Position numbers and translations under genes: made by a program
Shown here: positions 36,420 through 47,985 of the stretch, one piece after another
Layout of the letters: each line of letters starts with the position of its first letter
Numbering within the stretch: the first letter of the stretch is position 1
Notes under the pieces: model-generated
The model's database searches: none
What the model was told of the DNA's origin: nothing
Seen by the model: only the letters and a program-made list of their open reading frames with translations
Source: Limnoperna fortunei
Lineage: Eukaryota > Mollusca > Bivalvia > Mytilida > Modiolidae
Assembly (NCBI GenBank): GCA_944474755.1
Contig: OX104113.1
Location: 51,661,644 to 51,725,643 of the forward strand
Direction: 5' to 3'
DNA length: 64,000 bases

Positions 36420-37310
36420 TCAACCTTCAGATTTCCTTCTGCTTGATCACGTGCACACGATATATATATATTTTAATATTGTGCATGTAACAAATCGTAT
36501 GTTGGTTTTGTAACGTGTAAAAAAATTTCTTTTTGACCTTGTGTTAAACCATCATGTACGTAGATCTTTATTTTGTCTTTCATATCTGGATGCTAAAAAG
36601 CAATTCAATTCTTCTAGTGTGATTGGTAATTTCAATAAAATTTTACAATCACGTTGTAATCTTTACAAAATGAGATCCAATAACTTTGTATATCTCTTCT
36701 TGACCTTTCGTATATTTCAAAATTAGAAAGAATTGATTTCAGTTTGAATGTAGTTAGAACCGTGACAATGTTAGAATTTGTTGCATGTAATTTTTTTTTG
36801 CTTTTATGACATCAAATCAATTGGAGATATTAAAGTGTCGTATTGAAATATTTAAAACATGATCTGTAATGTAAATATGTAAATATTTTACGCACCTGTA
36901 GATATATTCGACGGAATTTTCAATTGTTATTGCATAATTGAGAAAAGCTTTTGAAATCGACTTTATTGTTTTCTTATCTTTATGTCTGTTAGAGAAAACG
37001 TGGACCAATCGATATAAGACCTAAATCCTGCAAGCTATAGATATTACAACATTGGGTGAGCGGTTGGGGAATGTATAGGTCCATACAAAAATGTAAATGT
37101 TACTTACGTTTTACGCATCTTAACGTAGCCACTAACGCACCTACCTCATAATTTATATTTTTCCATAAAGCAGTCAAAGTCCAGTTTTTAGTTTATTCTT
37201 AGTTTCGTTATCCTTTCAGATTCGTCAAAAACCGATCAATGTCAATTTTTATTTTTTTACAACATTTTCTTCGGAGTAATAATTACCAAATATTAAATAT
37301 TAAAAGTAGA
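36420..37310. repeat. Unit 2 copy of block e
   Basis: Non-coding. 36,530-36,720 matches 53,700-53,880 closely (AAAATGAGATCCAATAACTT shared) and 37,200-37,290 matches 11,152-11,250. Confidence 0.8.
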
Positions 37311-37329
37311 ATTGCTGATCTCTGGTTTT

Positions 37330-38490
37330 GTATTTTGCGGACATTTCTCATGATAACCACTCAAAGCACAACACTGGGACTGTCGCCAAAGACAGAATAT
37401 GCGTGTCTAGAAAGTCGTTATACGCCACGATGGGATCCGGCTTACAAGGAGCAAATGGCTTGAATCCTTGTGTGTCCTTACACCTGATTAGAGTGTATGT
37501 GATACCTCGTCTTGTTTATGGTTTAGATGTTATCAGATTGACAGCAAAAGAAACCACCCTCCTGTAAACCTTTTACAAGAAGCTGATGAAGCAAATACAG
37601 CACCTACCAGACAGAGCATCTGATTCTACCTGCTACTTGGAGAAGTTCCTATTGAGGCTGAAATTCACAAATGAACTCTCTCCATGTTTGGTGTTGTCTG
37701 CAGTGACCACGACTCAACACTCAACCAGCTTGCCTGCCGTCAGCTAGCTACTAAAATGAAGACCTCCAACAGCTGGTTTATACATGTTTCCACCCTGCTA
37801 GAAAAATATGGCCTTCCAAACCCAAATGATCTCCTAGAGACCCCACCAGAAAAACCGTTTATAAAGCCATAAACGACTACTGGGAAAACACCCTCAAGAC
37901 CAATGCCAAGGCAAAGTAAACACTGAAGTATATCAACATCAACAAGATGAGAGTTGGCTACGTCCACTGGGTTTGGCAAACAGCGGGAAGTGAAAAGATG
38001 GCTGTAACTAAGGCTAGTATCAAGTGCAAGTTTCTAACAGGTAGCTACATCCTTCAGTCCACAAAGCACCGCTTCAACCAATATGAAGTTGATCCTACCT
38101 GCATCCTGTGTCATCACAGACCTGAAACAAGAAGCCACTTTCTACTGGAATACACAGCACTACAAGACGTGCGTGTCCCGTTCATCTGTACTGCTCTACC
38201 TTGGGACAATATTGACCAGTTAACTGCTGCAATCCTGAACAGTGAGAACACTACATTTACAGAGCCAGGGAAAGACCACCTTGATAATATTACCAGGGGA
38301 ATGTGTTTTAGGCTACACACTACCAGATGCAACCTTCTAAAAGACACTAATGCCAGCAACACCAAAGCTACAGTGGTCAGATAGATGACTCCCAGAATCT
38401 CAGTATCCTATGTATTTTTAAAGGAAACTTTTATGTGTAATGTTACTGCACAGTTCTCCAGCTAATGGAGGAATATACCACAACAACAAC
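37330..38490 (+). mobile_element. 5'-truncated LINE, C-terminal ORF2 fragment with (CAA)n tail
   Basis: Only the last part of a non-LTR retrotransposon reading frame remains, in three frames broken by a stop at 37,564 and by frameshifts. Recognisable pieces are HLIRVYVIPRLVYGLDV (about 37,480-37,530), the LPDRAS region, then a long frame at 37,947-38,384 with DPTCILCHHRPETRSHFLL, the zinc-knuckle-like C-terminal motif of LINE ORF2 in which the fourth cysteine is here tyrosine. The element ends in CAACAACAACAACA at about 38,480-38,493. It lies between blocks e and f, which in unit 1 are separated by under 100 bp, so it inserted after the duplication or was lost there. The clade is not determined. 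Confidence 0.8.
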
Positions 38491-38504
38491 AACATGGCAG
38501 TTCA

Positions 38505-38670
38505 TATTAGTTCATGTTTGACATTACCGAAAATGTTCTGCTACAACAACGACTTCCGTTGTCTGAACAATTGCACAATAAATACGGCTTCAATGTCTAG
38601 AAAATAAATTCACGTAATGTCTTTGTGGATGTGAAATTTGCATATTAAAGTCAATTTTGTTATAAAAAAA
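38505..38670. repeat. Unit 2 copy of block f
   Basis: Non-coding. ACGACTTCCGTTGTCTGAAC, then AATAAATACGGCTTCAATGT matches 11,440-11,490 right after the LINE tail. Confidence 0.8.
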
Positions 38671-38751
38671 TACAGTGCCGAGAAGTTTCATGTCGGACTA
38701 TTATCTACGCCCTTTGAACTTTCGTTAGTGTAAGGCAATATCAACAGTGCA

Positions 38752-38818
38752 TGGTGGGACGTATTGACCGAGTACTCTCGGCTGAAAGTGGCGTTAAACT
38801 AAATTAAACTAAACTAAA
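38752..38818 (+). mobile_element. SINE 3' end fragment
   Basis: GCTGAAAGTGGCGTTAAACT followed by a short AAATTAAACTAAACTAAAAC tail is the conserved 3' end of the SINE family. The 5' part is absent, consistent with incomplete reverse transcription. Confidence 0.6.
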
Positions 38819-39034
38819 ACAAATATTATACTTAGGAACACTCGAAATATGTACACATTGTGTTATAATTTGTCTATTACTACCTATATCTAATTTTATC
38901 CTAGTATAAACTGTCACTTACCAAGTTCATAATTTATATTTAGGGCTACGAATACTTTTCAGTCCCATTGTATTTGTAGAAAGAATTAAGGTGTACACTA
39001 ATACAGTACTTTAATCATTGAAAGTTTTTTCAGT

Positions 39035-39990
39035 TATTGATATTACTTTTGTGTTTAAATCGATTTTTTAGCAATAAAAGGATAAAACAGAAAGAAAACA
39101 CCTGATGCAAACATAAAACTTAAAGACATGAGATTTTTGCAGCAATAATTCTAGGTAAAAAGTCGAATAAGAATAAATAATAAAAACTTTCAGAACCAAA
39201 GATTTATAAAGATAATGAACAGCTCTATATTCCTACTGTAAAAAATAAAAATTTAGAAGAAAGCTACATTTTTATGAATATTAGTTTTATTGTTTAGTCT
39301 GTGTTGCGTTTTTATAGAATATAACTTTGTCGAATGTAAATTGTCTCTTGATTTTATAAATTCCGGGTATTTTAGTAAATATAAATCTTTTAGTACATAC
39401 ATTAAATAAACTAGTTAAATCCAACTTTATATTTGTTAAATGTTTAGAATTTAGAGTTAGTTTGATGACGTCATTAATACTTGAAATATTTTCAATGATC
39501 AGCTATCGGTATTACTTCTGTGTTTAAATTGATTTTTTCAGCAAGGAAGAGATAAAACAGAAGGAAAACACCTGATGCAAACATAAAACTTAAAGAAATG
39601 AGATTTTTGCAGAAATAATCCAAGGTAATAAAGTCGAATAAGAAAGAACAATAAAAGTTATTAAAACAACAGCCTTACAGATGCAGAATTTCCTAACCAA
39701 AGATTTATAAAGATAATGTACTGCTCTATATTCTTACTGTAAAAGATTAACAATTTAGAAGAAAGCTGCATCTATATGAATATTAGTTTTAGTGCTTAGT
39801 CTGTGTTGCGTTTTTATAGTACTTGGTTGAATGTAAATTGTGTCTTTATTTTATATTATCCGGGTATTTTAGTAGAATTAAATTTTTAGTACAGAAATCT
39901 TATAAACTAGTTTAATCAAATTTAATATTTGTGAAATGTTTATAATTTAGAGTCAGTTTTATGACGTTAATAATACTTGACATATTTTCA
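39035..39990. repeat. Two tandem copies of a 480-bp segment within block g
   Basis: The phrase CACCTGATGCAAACATAAAA occurs at 39,099 and 39,579 with the surrounding about 450 bases repeated, including GATTTATAAAGATAATG and GTCTGTGTTGCGTTTTTATA. Unit 3 has one copy (near 58,035-58,140), so the extra copy is specific to unit 2. Confidence 0.9.
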
Positions 39991-41220
39991 AATATGATAT
40001 TCTTAACTGGCTCGGTCCAATAGTCATATTTATAACTCGTAACCTTGTATACATAATATATAAATAAATATGTATGTTTAATGAAAAACTGTTACCGAAT
40101 GTTCACTAATTGATACTATTTTTCTATTTCTAAGAATGGCAAAGTTAATGTTTTGCTATGGAAAACTACAAATATCATTTCTTTCACAATATGTAAAATA
40201 TTAGATGCAGAATGGCGTTATGTGACAAAGATTATGTGAAAGTTAAATTAAATTCCATGCAATGCTGTATGAGGAATTGTGGACAAGATACGGATTCACC
40301 AAATGTTACGGTTGGAACCCTATCACCCTTTTTTATGCAATACATGGAATTATAAAGTATAATTTTTCCAACATGCACGTTTAACCTTTTACCTATAAAT
40401 GAATCATAGTATATTAATGCTTTTTATTTGCCATCCAAGGAAATTACAACACGCCAATACTTCCTAATATTCTTAGATAATTTTTCAGACCAATTTTCTT
40501 GCATTCTCGACATTGTCTATGTGTAATATATTTAGGAACTGTAATCCAATCTCCACGGAACAAACAATGTCCATAAATGCCCATAAACACATAGTTAATG
40601 ACAGAAATATAATTTGTCTTGTGGTCTGTTAATGCTCAGGTAATGAGGGTCATCTTTAGCTGAAAACAACATCAAGAAATAAACAACATTTAACCCGTTA
40701 ATTAGCACAGCATTAAAAACAGAATTTATGCTTTTAAAAACATTTTGTACGTTCATATTTACAACTTTTTCTTTATTTTTCTTTTAATTAATTTTTGTCA
40801 TTACTTTCATGGGAAATTATTAGAATTTTTAGAATAGAGCTTACATATGAAACCGTGGAAAGTTACTTAAATGTTCTACCATTTGTGTAGACAATTACAA
40901 AGTAGTAAACAAATAACCATAGTAGCACACTATTCCCTGTTCAAATTAATATTTTACACGATAAACATAATTTACTCCAAATTCGATCACATTAGTTTGT
41001 TTTAATTTGCCAGACATTGCGTTGAGGTTCAAAATATAAACACAATTATACATTACTTAATTTTATTATATCAACACGTATATTTAGCTTTACTTCCAGT
41101 GTACAAGATTAATTTGCTTGTATAAAATCCTGCATACATCTTCCAATTTCAACAATAATTTTTTATGATTGTCTTATAAAATTTTCAGGGAGTGAAAGAA
41201 CGTTCCTAATAAGTAGGGAC
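39991..41220. repeat. Unit 2 copy of blocks g (end) and h
   Basis: Non-coding. It corresponds to 17,020-18,300 and 58,760-60,260, including the conserved element at 40,557-40,662. CAAATTCGATCACATTAGTT at 40,978 matches 18,017. Confidence 0.8.
40557..40662. promoter_or_regulatory. Candidate conserved non-coding element, unit 2
   Basis: Near-identical to 17,583-17,688. The stretch from ACAGAAATATAATTTGTCTT through TCTGTTAATGCTCAGGTAAT to GAGGGTCATCTT is unchanged. No reading frame. Confidence 0.4.
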
Positions 41221-41329
41221 AAATTTCTAATGTTTTGAATGAACATTGCCGTTTATTATATCATTTTGAATTTGAACATGTTTATATTCTATATTATTCT
41301 ATGTTTTAATGATACCCTTCTTTTTCAGT

Positions 41330-41999
41330 GATCTACAAAATTAGGCCACGCAAATAACATTTTTCGTTTTCATCATAAGAGAAATAAGTTTTACAAATCG
41401 TAAGAACTGTATATCGCTTAATATATCATGTTATTTATATTTACTAAAATAGTAAACTCGTCACATAACGCAAGATGATACAAAGTCATATACAATTCTC
41501 AATAGCAAAACCTATAAAGCTCAGTAATTAGAGCTTAATAATAGTTGTAGCTTCACAACATGCTTGCTATTAACTGTGATTTATTATGTTGCACTAATAA
41601 TATATAGAACAAAAACAAGTTCAAAATCTGTATTTTTTTGCAAAGCTATCTGATGTTTTATTTCTCACAGATGTATGTCGATATAATGATAGTTTTGTAA
41701 CCTTTAAGACGAACATTTTTCAATACATTTTCCTAAATATGAGCATCTATAACGTCTTCAGAAAACGTTTTTTACATCCATTAAGAGTCGTCGGCGAATG
41801 TAGGTATCTTATATTCGACTGTTTTTTATTTATCGTTTTTAGTATTTGTCTCTCCACATGGAGGTATATTTTGTCACGTCTCAGTAACTTGTGGTTTTCC
41901 ATAACTAATAACATTTTTCTTTTTTTTTATTAATGTTATTCTGGTGTAGTTGTAAATATTGTGTAAATATTGCATTTTCAATATTTTTGACTGTGATTG
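41330..41999. repeat. Unit 2 copy of block i
   Basis: Non-coding. TTTTCATCATAAGAGAAATA at 41,368 pairs with 20,063. The gap from block h (41,220) is only about 110 bp, against 1.7 kb in unit 1 where PLE copy 2 sits. A 64-codon frame at 41,739-41,933 has no domain. Confidence 0.75.
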
Positions 42000-42490
42000 T
42001 CGTTGTTGTATGCACAAGGATAAACGTTATGGTTGTAGTTTTGTTTTGTGTGTGTGTCTGATGATTGTCATCGTGATTGTTGTATGCCTTATAATACGCC
42101 GTTTTTAAAATAGGTAGTTAAATGCACCCTATCACGTGATTTTATTTAGGGAAATTTACTCTACGCACCATATTTTAACATCGTGTAAACGGTACAAAAC
42201 GGCGCTCGACCACCTCCAATAAATATATGTTAAGTGTGGGCACAAAACAGCGCTCGTTTTGTTTTGCATCGTCTTTTTTTAGCTGTCCCATGTCGTTTCA
42301 AATGATCCGATTTCCACTAAAAGTGACCTACATTTTTATGAAATCGCGTGATCATAATTGCAATTTTCACTTTAACGACAGCAATTATATCTTGAAAAGG
42401 ACGTATTGTCGTGGTTGTTGTATGTCTTATGATTGTCGTGGTTGTTGTATGTCCTGCGATTGTCGTCGTTGTTGTTGTGTGCCTTGCATC
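42000..42490. repeat. Degenerate minisatellite, unit 2
   Basis: GATTGTCGTGGTTGTTGTAT-type units at 42,406-42,480 and, more decayed, at 41,995-42,095, interrupted by about 300 bp of other sequence (42,100-42,400). Sister of 21,310-21,660. The cysteine-rich frame across it is a by-product of the repeat. Confidence 0.75.
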
Positions 42491-42766
42491 GAAATCATAT
42501 ATATTGACGCGTTTTCGTTTGTAGTATGATGATGCAATTAAATATTTATTCTTTTTATTACACAAAAACATAAGCAGACAATACAATCGTCAATTTGTAT
42601 AAATGTTTATCGCTATTTTGTAGTATTTTCCTTTGATCTTTTTGTGCGGTATTATCCAATTTCACTCTACTAGCGTGCGATGGGCCCATCTCACCTAGCT
42701 GTCAAGACTTCGTTAAAGTAAACACCATGACGTCACAATGTTACAAAACAGCTATAAACAAATTAC

Positions 42767-42869
42767 TTACGTTTTTTGAAACTCGATGCATTTTCTCGTA
42801 ATCTCACCTCAGGGCTGTTGCCCTTAGATGAGATACGGATGAGAAAAGTCAACTCTAAAAAAAACGTAA
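42767..42869. mobile_element. Long imperfect palindrome (foldback element)
   Basis: Arms of about 49 bases flank the 4-base loop TGTT (42,816-42,819). The outer ends are TTACGTTTTTT and its complement; inner parts TCTCACCTCAGGGC and GCCCTTAGATGAGA pair with a few mismatches. A separate 12-base palindrome, GATGGGCCCATC, lies just to the left near 42,679. The structure suggests a small foldback transposon remnant. It has no match at the equivalent place in unit 1. Confidence 0.6.
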
Positions 42870-43169
42870 AATAATCTATAATTATTTGAGGGAGACATCA
42901 GGTGCGATCAGCTTGATTTGTAACCTTTTATCCTACTATTTCCTTTACTATGCATTAATACTCCTTGGTATCTTCAATTCTTTTTTGTACAAGAAATCGG
43001 CATGTAGTAAAAACAAAAAAAAAAGCTAGAAACACAACGATTTATACCATTATTGACAAACTTATGAACAATGTTCAAATCCATATGAAAGGTTCTTAAA
43101 AAACATTTTAACTAGCGAAATGGAAGTAAAATTTAAAAAATACATAAACAGTGGATTAAATACTTAATA

Positions 43170-43480
43170 CTTGCTTTTTCTTTATAAGAACAGATGTCAT
43201 AACTTGGTGTATATTGGCTGATCGAAATGCATTTACCTTCATTATTTTATTCAATGGTGTAAAGAAAACATTTAAACATTTAGCGAAGTCAAATATATAT
43301 TCATTATTTGCACCACGTGTTTTAATGCGGTTGTTGACATTTATTGTCTGTCAGATTATTAGTGAAAAGTTATATAATTACACGGAAACATAGAATATCC
43401 GTGAATATTTATTATTAATGACAGAAATCTCATTATCTTTCAGTCTTGAAATGTTTTATTAATTAAACAGAGTATGAAAA
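43170..43480. repeat. Unit 2 copy of block k
   Basis: Non-coding. Matches 22,975-23,300 across its length. Confidence 0.8.
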
Positions 43481-43879
43481 GAGTGGTCCAGCTGACAAAA
43501 ATGTTGATATATATATATCATTGGAAATTTGCTAGTATAAATTCATGAACGTTGTCCACATATACGATTCTATAGTCTTTCCAACATAAATAAGTCCACA
43601 ATAGTTGCTATCTAACGCGTTTTCTTATTTACAATTCCGACAATCAAAACCTCTGATGTAATATGTTTTGTTATTCAAATTGCTTGTAAATTTAGTTTCT
43701 GTTATCAATATTCTATAAGTTTTACAATTATTAGATTTACATTTAGAGATAATGCAATGTTGTGCATTGTCCTTAACGAAAAAAATTGTAAACATCCATC
43801 AACAATATAAAACTATATAACCTTAACTTGTTTGTACGAATCTGTAAAATGCAGACGATGAACCCAATTTACTTACTGT

Positions 43880-46430
43880 GAAGATTTATATTGCTCGACT
43901 CACTTACCTTATTTAAAACTAAATGTTTTGACCTTCTCTAACTGAATTTCTTTCGTTGACCTTGAAAAAAGTTTTCTGAAATGGATTCAACGGATAATCT
44001 ATAAAAGACATTGTGGGGCTATTTCATTTACAATGGAAACAAAGGAAGGAAAAACAGACAAAAAGTGCTCAAAATGGTATAATGTAAATCTCAAGACCTT
44101 AAATACATGCTAAATTGACAGTTATTGTTCGACCATAGTTCCATATCATTTTTGATTATGTGCCATCAGCAGCAATTGTAACAATTAACCCAAATGTTAA
44201 AACGGGAGAAATCATTTATATTACCCGAAATAGCAAGGAAAACGTTTCTATATTAGTTCCGGTACAACGTAGATAAGGGTAGCTTGTGATATGGTTCTGA
44301 TTTGCATACTAAATACGGGTATGTTCAGAATATTAAGCCGAAAGAGATTTTAATTCTATGACCTGCTTTAAACACTTTGAGACAACAACCATGGTTAAAA
44401 TGATTTATGTTTATGTTTGAGCAACACGTGACGACGAGAGCATGTCTTCAAGTTAAAAAAATCACTTCCATAGGAAAGTTGATGCGTATGACGTATAAAT
44501 CTTATAAATAGAAAAAATGTATATGTAATTATAACTTTACAGGTTCAAAAACGTTAAAAACTAATACTATTATACACAGTTAAACGGTCTAAAATGTCGT
44601 AAGATAAACCACAACCTCCGTGAATTATTTGTAAAACCTATTATAATAATATAAGGGACCATGTAAATGAATTTCACCCTGGACAAGCATCGATCACGCA
44701 GATAATTTTTTTTAATTATGTCTTTTTAGTAACTGTTGCTAGTAATTTGTGTGACAAAATATTTTTAGGGATTTAATGATTTGGGATTTAACTCTGCAAA
44801 AGCTTAACAGTTTATTGTGAATCATAACAGATATGTCAGATAATTCTTCATGACTTTTCGGAAGAATTGAAATAAGAACGTATATAGTTTCATGGATAAG
44901 GGAACAATTCAGGCAGTCAACCATTTCTTTAAATGTAAAGATGATGTCATTATTTCAAATTACAACTAAATTGTCATTTAGATTCTAGACTTATGATGGC
45001 TGGAATACAATGTATTGCTCACCTTATGTACATGCAGAAGCCTAGAATATACCAACATTTAATCATAAGGAAATGATAACAAAGGTAAAAACTCCACCAT
45101 ATGTCCGGAATTGCATAACTTCCTTAGAGTCGTTGAGCACTTCTTGTGATCCATATAAGTCTGAAGGTGGAGATTACTTAACTGCACATGAACATTTTAA
45201 ATAGTGTATATGTCATTTACACACATGGAGTTCTAACAATTCAAAACTAGAATATTGCAAGTCAGTGTGATCAGCAGTTAAAAGTTTTAAGAGAAGCTGT
45301 ATTTGTGAGATAGCAAATTGTCAAATCCAATGAACTCATCTTTGCATCTCTATTTGGTTTACTTGATGTTTAACGCAAATGACAATTATTATAGTATACA
45401 GAGAACAAAAAAGATGGATTCTTACAAGTCAAAAATAGCAAACGTGTTTATTTGTTGTGTCGGAGTTAAGTTGGAGTTTTCTGTACTATTTTAAAGGGCT
45501 AACTTAAGTCTGCCAGGGTGCAGGGGTTTTCTTGCCGTTCATTGAGGACGCATATATAGCTAGCTGTTGTTGTTGTTTTCTTAACGCACTACCGTTTCCA
45601 TTCTTTATTTACAGTACAAATAATTGCAAAGTTAGAAACATAGTAAAATCCCCCTGAAAATGTATCCATTTTTAAGGATTTCATCATGTTTTCACAATAA
45701 CAGGAAAGACAGACGAACCATAAACAATGAATGTACGAAGTTACTGAAGACAACTACAGATGACAAAATATAAGTTATATAAAATACAAAAGAAAACCAT
45801 ATGTAACATCGGCAATTTCCAAGTTCTTGTTTTTTAGTTCCGATAACAAAAATAATTCGGTATCATATTTGCTGTAATCTTTTAAGGCATAAAAAAATAA
45901 CTGTGTTGCCATTGTCCCAAACGACGCTAACTTTATGTACCTACCCTATAACTAATTTTTGTAATTTCAATAACTCACCGACAACGTCACAATTGTAACT
46001 TAGAAAAATTTACTTAAAGCCAGTTCTTACTACAAGCACGCGTATTTTTAAGCACTCGTTTTTGTTGGAGGGTTAGGCACTGGTTAAAATAAATATCTGG
46101 GATATTAATGCTCACACATAGTGAATCCGTAATTTGCCAAAATAAAAATGAAGAAATTGTATATATTTCGCACTGACATTCAAACATTTAAGTTACATAC
46201 AAACACATTTTTTTGCCTGAAAAACTGTTAAGACAAAGTTGCCTATTTATAAGGTAATACACACACACATGGTGTATCAGTAATTTGCCTTAAATGAAAT
46301 TTGAATAAATTTTATATATTTCGCCCTGGCATTCAAACATTTAAATTACATACAAATAAATATGTTTTGCCTGAAACACTGTAATGACAAAGTTGCCTAT
46401 TTATAAGGCAATACACACAAAACATGTACG
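43880..46430. repeat. Unit 2 copy of block l, with internal tandem duplication
   Basis: Non-coding. Matches 27,250-28,870. At 46,105-46,410 a unit of about 153 bp is repeated twice (CAAACATTTAAGTTACATAC at 46,181 and CAAACATTTAAATTACATAC at 46,334; GACAAAGTTGCCTATTTATA in both), where unit 1 has one. Confidence 0.75.
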
Positions 46431-47264
46431 CAATTTAACCTTATATCTATTCCCTGTAGCTTTATAGAGGTGCAAAGGCATACGATTTGTTACTATAAAT
46501 ATCGTTTTACGAGATAATTTACGCAAAAAAACATGTTTTATCACTTCAAAAGCTCTTATCTGGGCATTAAATTCTTTTTTATAAAAGAAGCCATAATAAG
46601 GCAATAATAAAACTGATGGATAAGTTATTTAAACAGACACGCCTTTTTTCTTTTATTTGTAAAACAATGATAAAAAGTACCAGGGATGTAAAATCGGGGG
46701 TCAGAATAAGCAGAGCTCAATGCACCTAGATTTTGAGCTGGGCTGCTGAATATTTCGACATTTTAGTTCAACATATAGATAGAATTTGTTAAACGTCTCG
46801 TTTAGTCCACTTAGCTTATATTTCCGAATTGGTAGCCCTGGAATTTGTTGTGCAAAGATGAGCAAAAAAGCGGATGTAAAATATATTAAACAGTATCTGT
46901 TACTTGTGGGAGATAATTTAATTCAATCTATCATGCCCTACTAATAAACATGTAAATTTGTCATGTAAGAAGAATTAAAAAATGTGATTTCATTCGAACA
47001 ATCTAACCGCACGTAGCAATGATCGGCTTCTCCTACTATAAGTAAATCTCCTTGTGATGTCATTCTGCCTGTACGCTATATTGTTTGTTCCTCATTAGGA
47101 AATTTAAGATTTCATTTTTTCAATTTCTTACTTTCAATTGTTCATAATATTTTATAAAGAATATTAACCTAGATTTTTGTGAAATTATTAGCTTTAAGTA
47201 AATCCAGAAGTCAAAAAGGAAAATAGAATAAAAATGTTATGGAAAATATCACACAATTATAATG
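46431..47264. other. No gene recognised
   Basis: AT-rich end of unit 2. A 67-codon minus frame at 46,401-46,604 has no recognisable content. Confidence 0.5.
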
Positions 47265-47584
47265 ATGAATGTTTTCATTCGCTTTTCAATATGTGTATTA
47301 TGTGGAATAGCAAATTTAATGGGCTATTTAATTTGTCTTGAGACACAGTGACAGAGTTGTCTAAAACTTAAAATCACATCTATGTCAACACTTGATTTGT
47401 GAGTTGGAGACTTTATTGTTGCTGAACAATTATTCAAACAAACAATCAAAATCTGAGCAACAATCACAATTTAAATAACTGCTAAGTAATAAATTTATAA
47501 TTGAAAATATATAATCATATGGCTATCATCTTTCCAATACTCAATCTTTATTCAACATCTGTATACTTTCTTCCTGCTAATACT

Positions 47585-47765
47585 TACTCTTCTACGTAGC
47601 ACCTAAGTGCACCCATGGCTTTTATTGGGTCGCTTTACTCTCTTCTGTGTTTTATGTTTTTGGTTGTTGTGTTGTGTTTGTCTATATCCGTATTTGTAAC
47701 TTGGCTTTTGGCTCTTGTTGTTGGTAGGTTTTCTTTGCTATTAATACCTCGCACTGCTACTTGTT
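47585..47765 (-). repeat. Dispersed repeat family A at the place of the missing LRR exon
   Basis: Reverse complement of the family at 18,385-18,589: CCCATGGCTTTTATTGGGTC, GTTGTGTTGTGTTTGTCTAT, ATCCGTATTTGTAAC. It starts where homology to the unit 1 pre-exon flank stops (about 47,575) and ends at the promoter-side duplicate. The LRRNT exon and its 5' leader are absent. Confidence 0.7.
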
Positions 47766-47985
47766 AAAATCAGGATGTAGGTTCTTTGGAGCAGACAGAT
47801 GTTTAACACATTTATAAGGGTTTAAGGTAATATGGACTGATCAACCGGACTAATTATCGCAATACATATGAAGGTCAATATTTAATGTCTTTATCACAAT
47901 GTAAAATAGCTCGCACTACTACTGTTTAAAATCGGTAAATAGGTTCTTCGGAGCAGACAGACGTATAACACTTATAAAATTCTCA
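47766..47985. repeat. Duplicated promoter-side core in unit 3
   Basis: The segment GGTTCTTTGGAGCAGACAGA through ACACATTTATAAGGG at 47,780-47,823 is repeated in the block at 47,942-47,978 (GGTTCTTCGGAGCAGACAGA). Each corresponds to 2,521-2,560 in unit 1. Unit 3 therefore has two copies of the candidate core promoter and no exon. Confidence 0.7.

Larger units (their letters stand above)
29230..47265. repeat. Segmental duplication unit 2
   Basis: Second copy of the unit. Block order: exon (29,405-29,620), upstream block (29,740-30,560), d (33,640-34,560), e (36,420-37,310), LINE insertion, f (38,505-38,670), g and h (39,000-41,220), i (41,360-41,800), minisatellite (42,000-42,600), k (43,170-43,480), l (43,880-46,430). 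It lacks the Penelope-like elements of unit 1. Confidence 0.8.

Noticed and set aside
37740..37979. Minus-strand frames over the LINE (37,740-37,979 and 38,114-38,365)
   Set aside because: Shadows of the plus-strand ORF2 fragment.
42227..42529. Cysteine-rich peptide resembling a secreted antimicrobial or toxin-like peptide (CRGCCMSYDCRGCCMS)
   Set aside because: It is the translation of a minisatellite; repeat units, not codons, are conserved, and the sister array at 21,310-21,660 breaks the frame.
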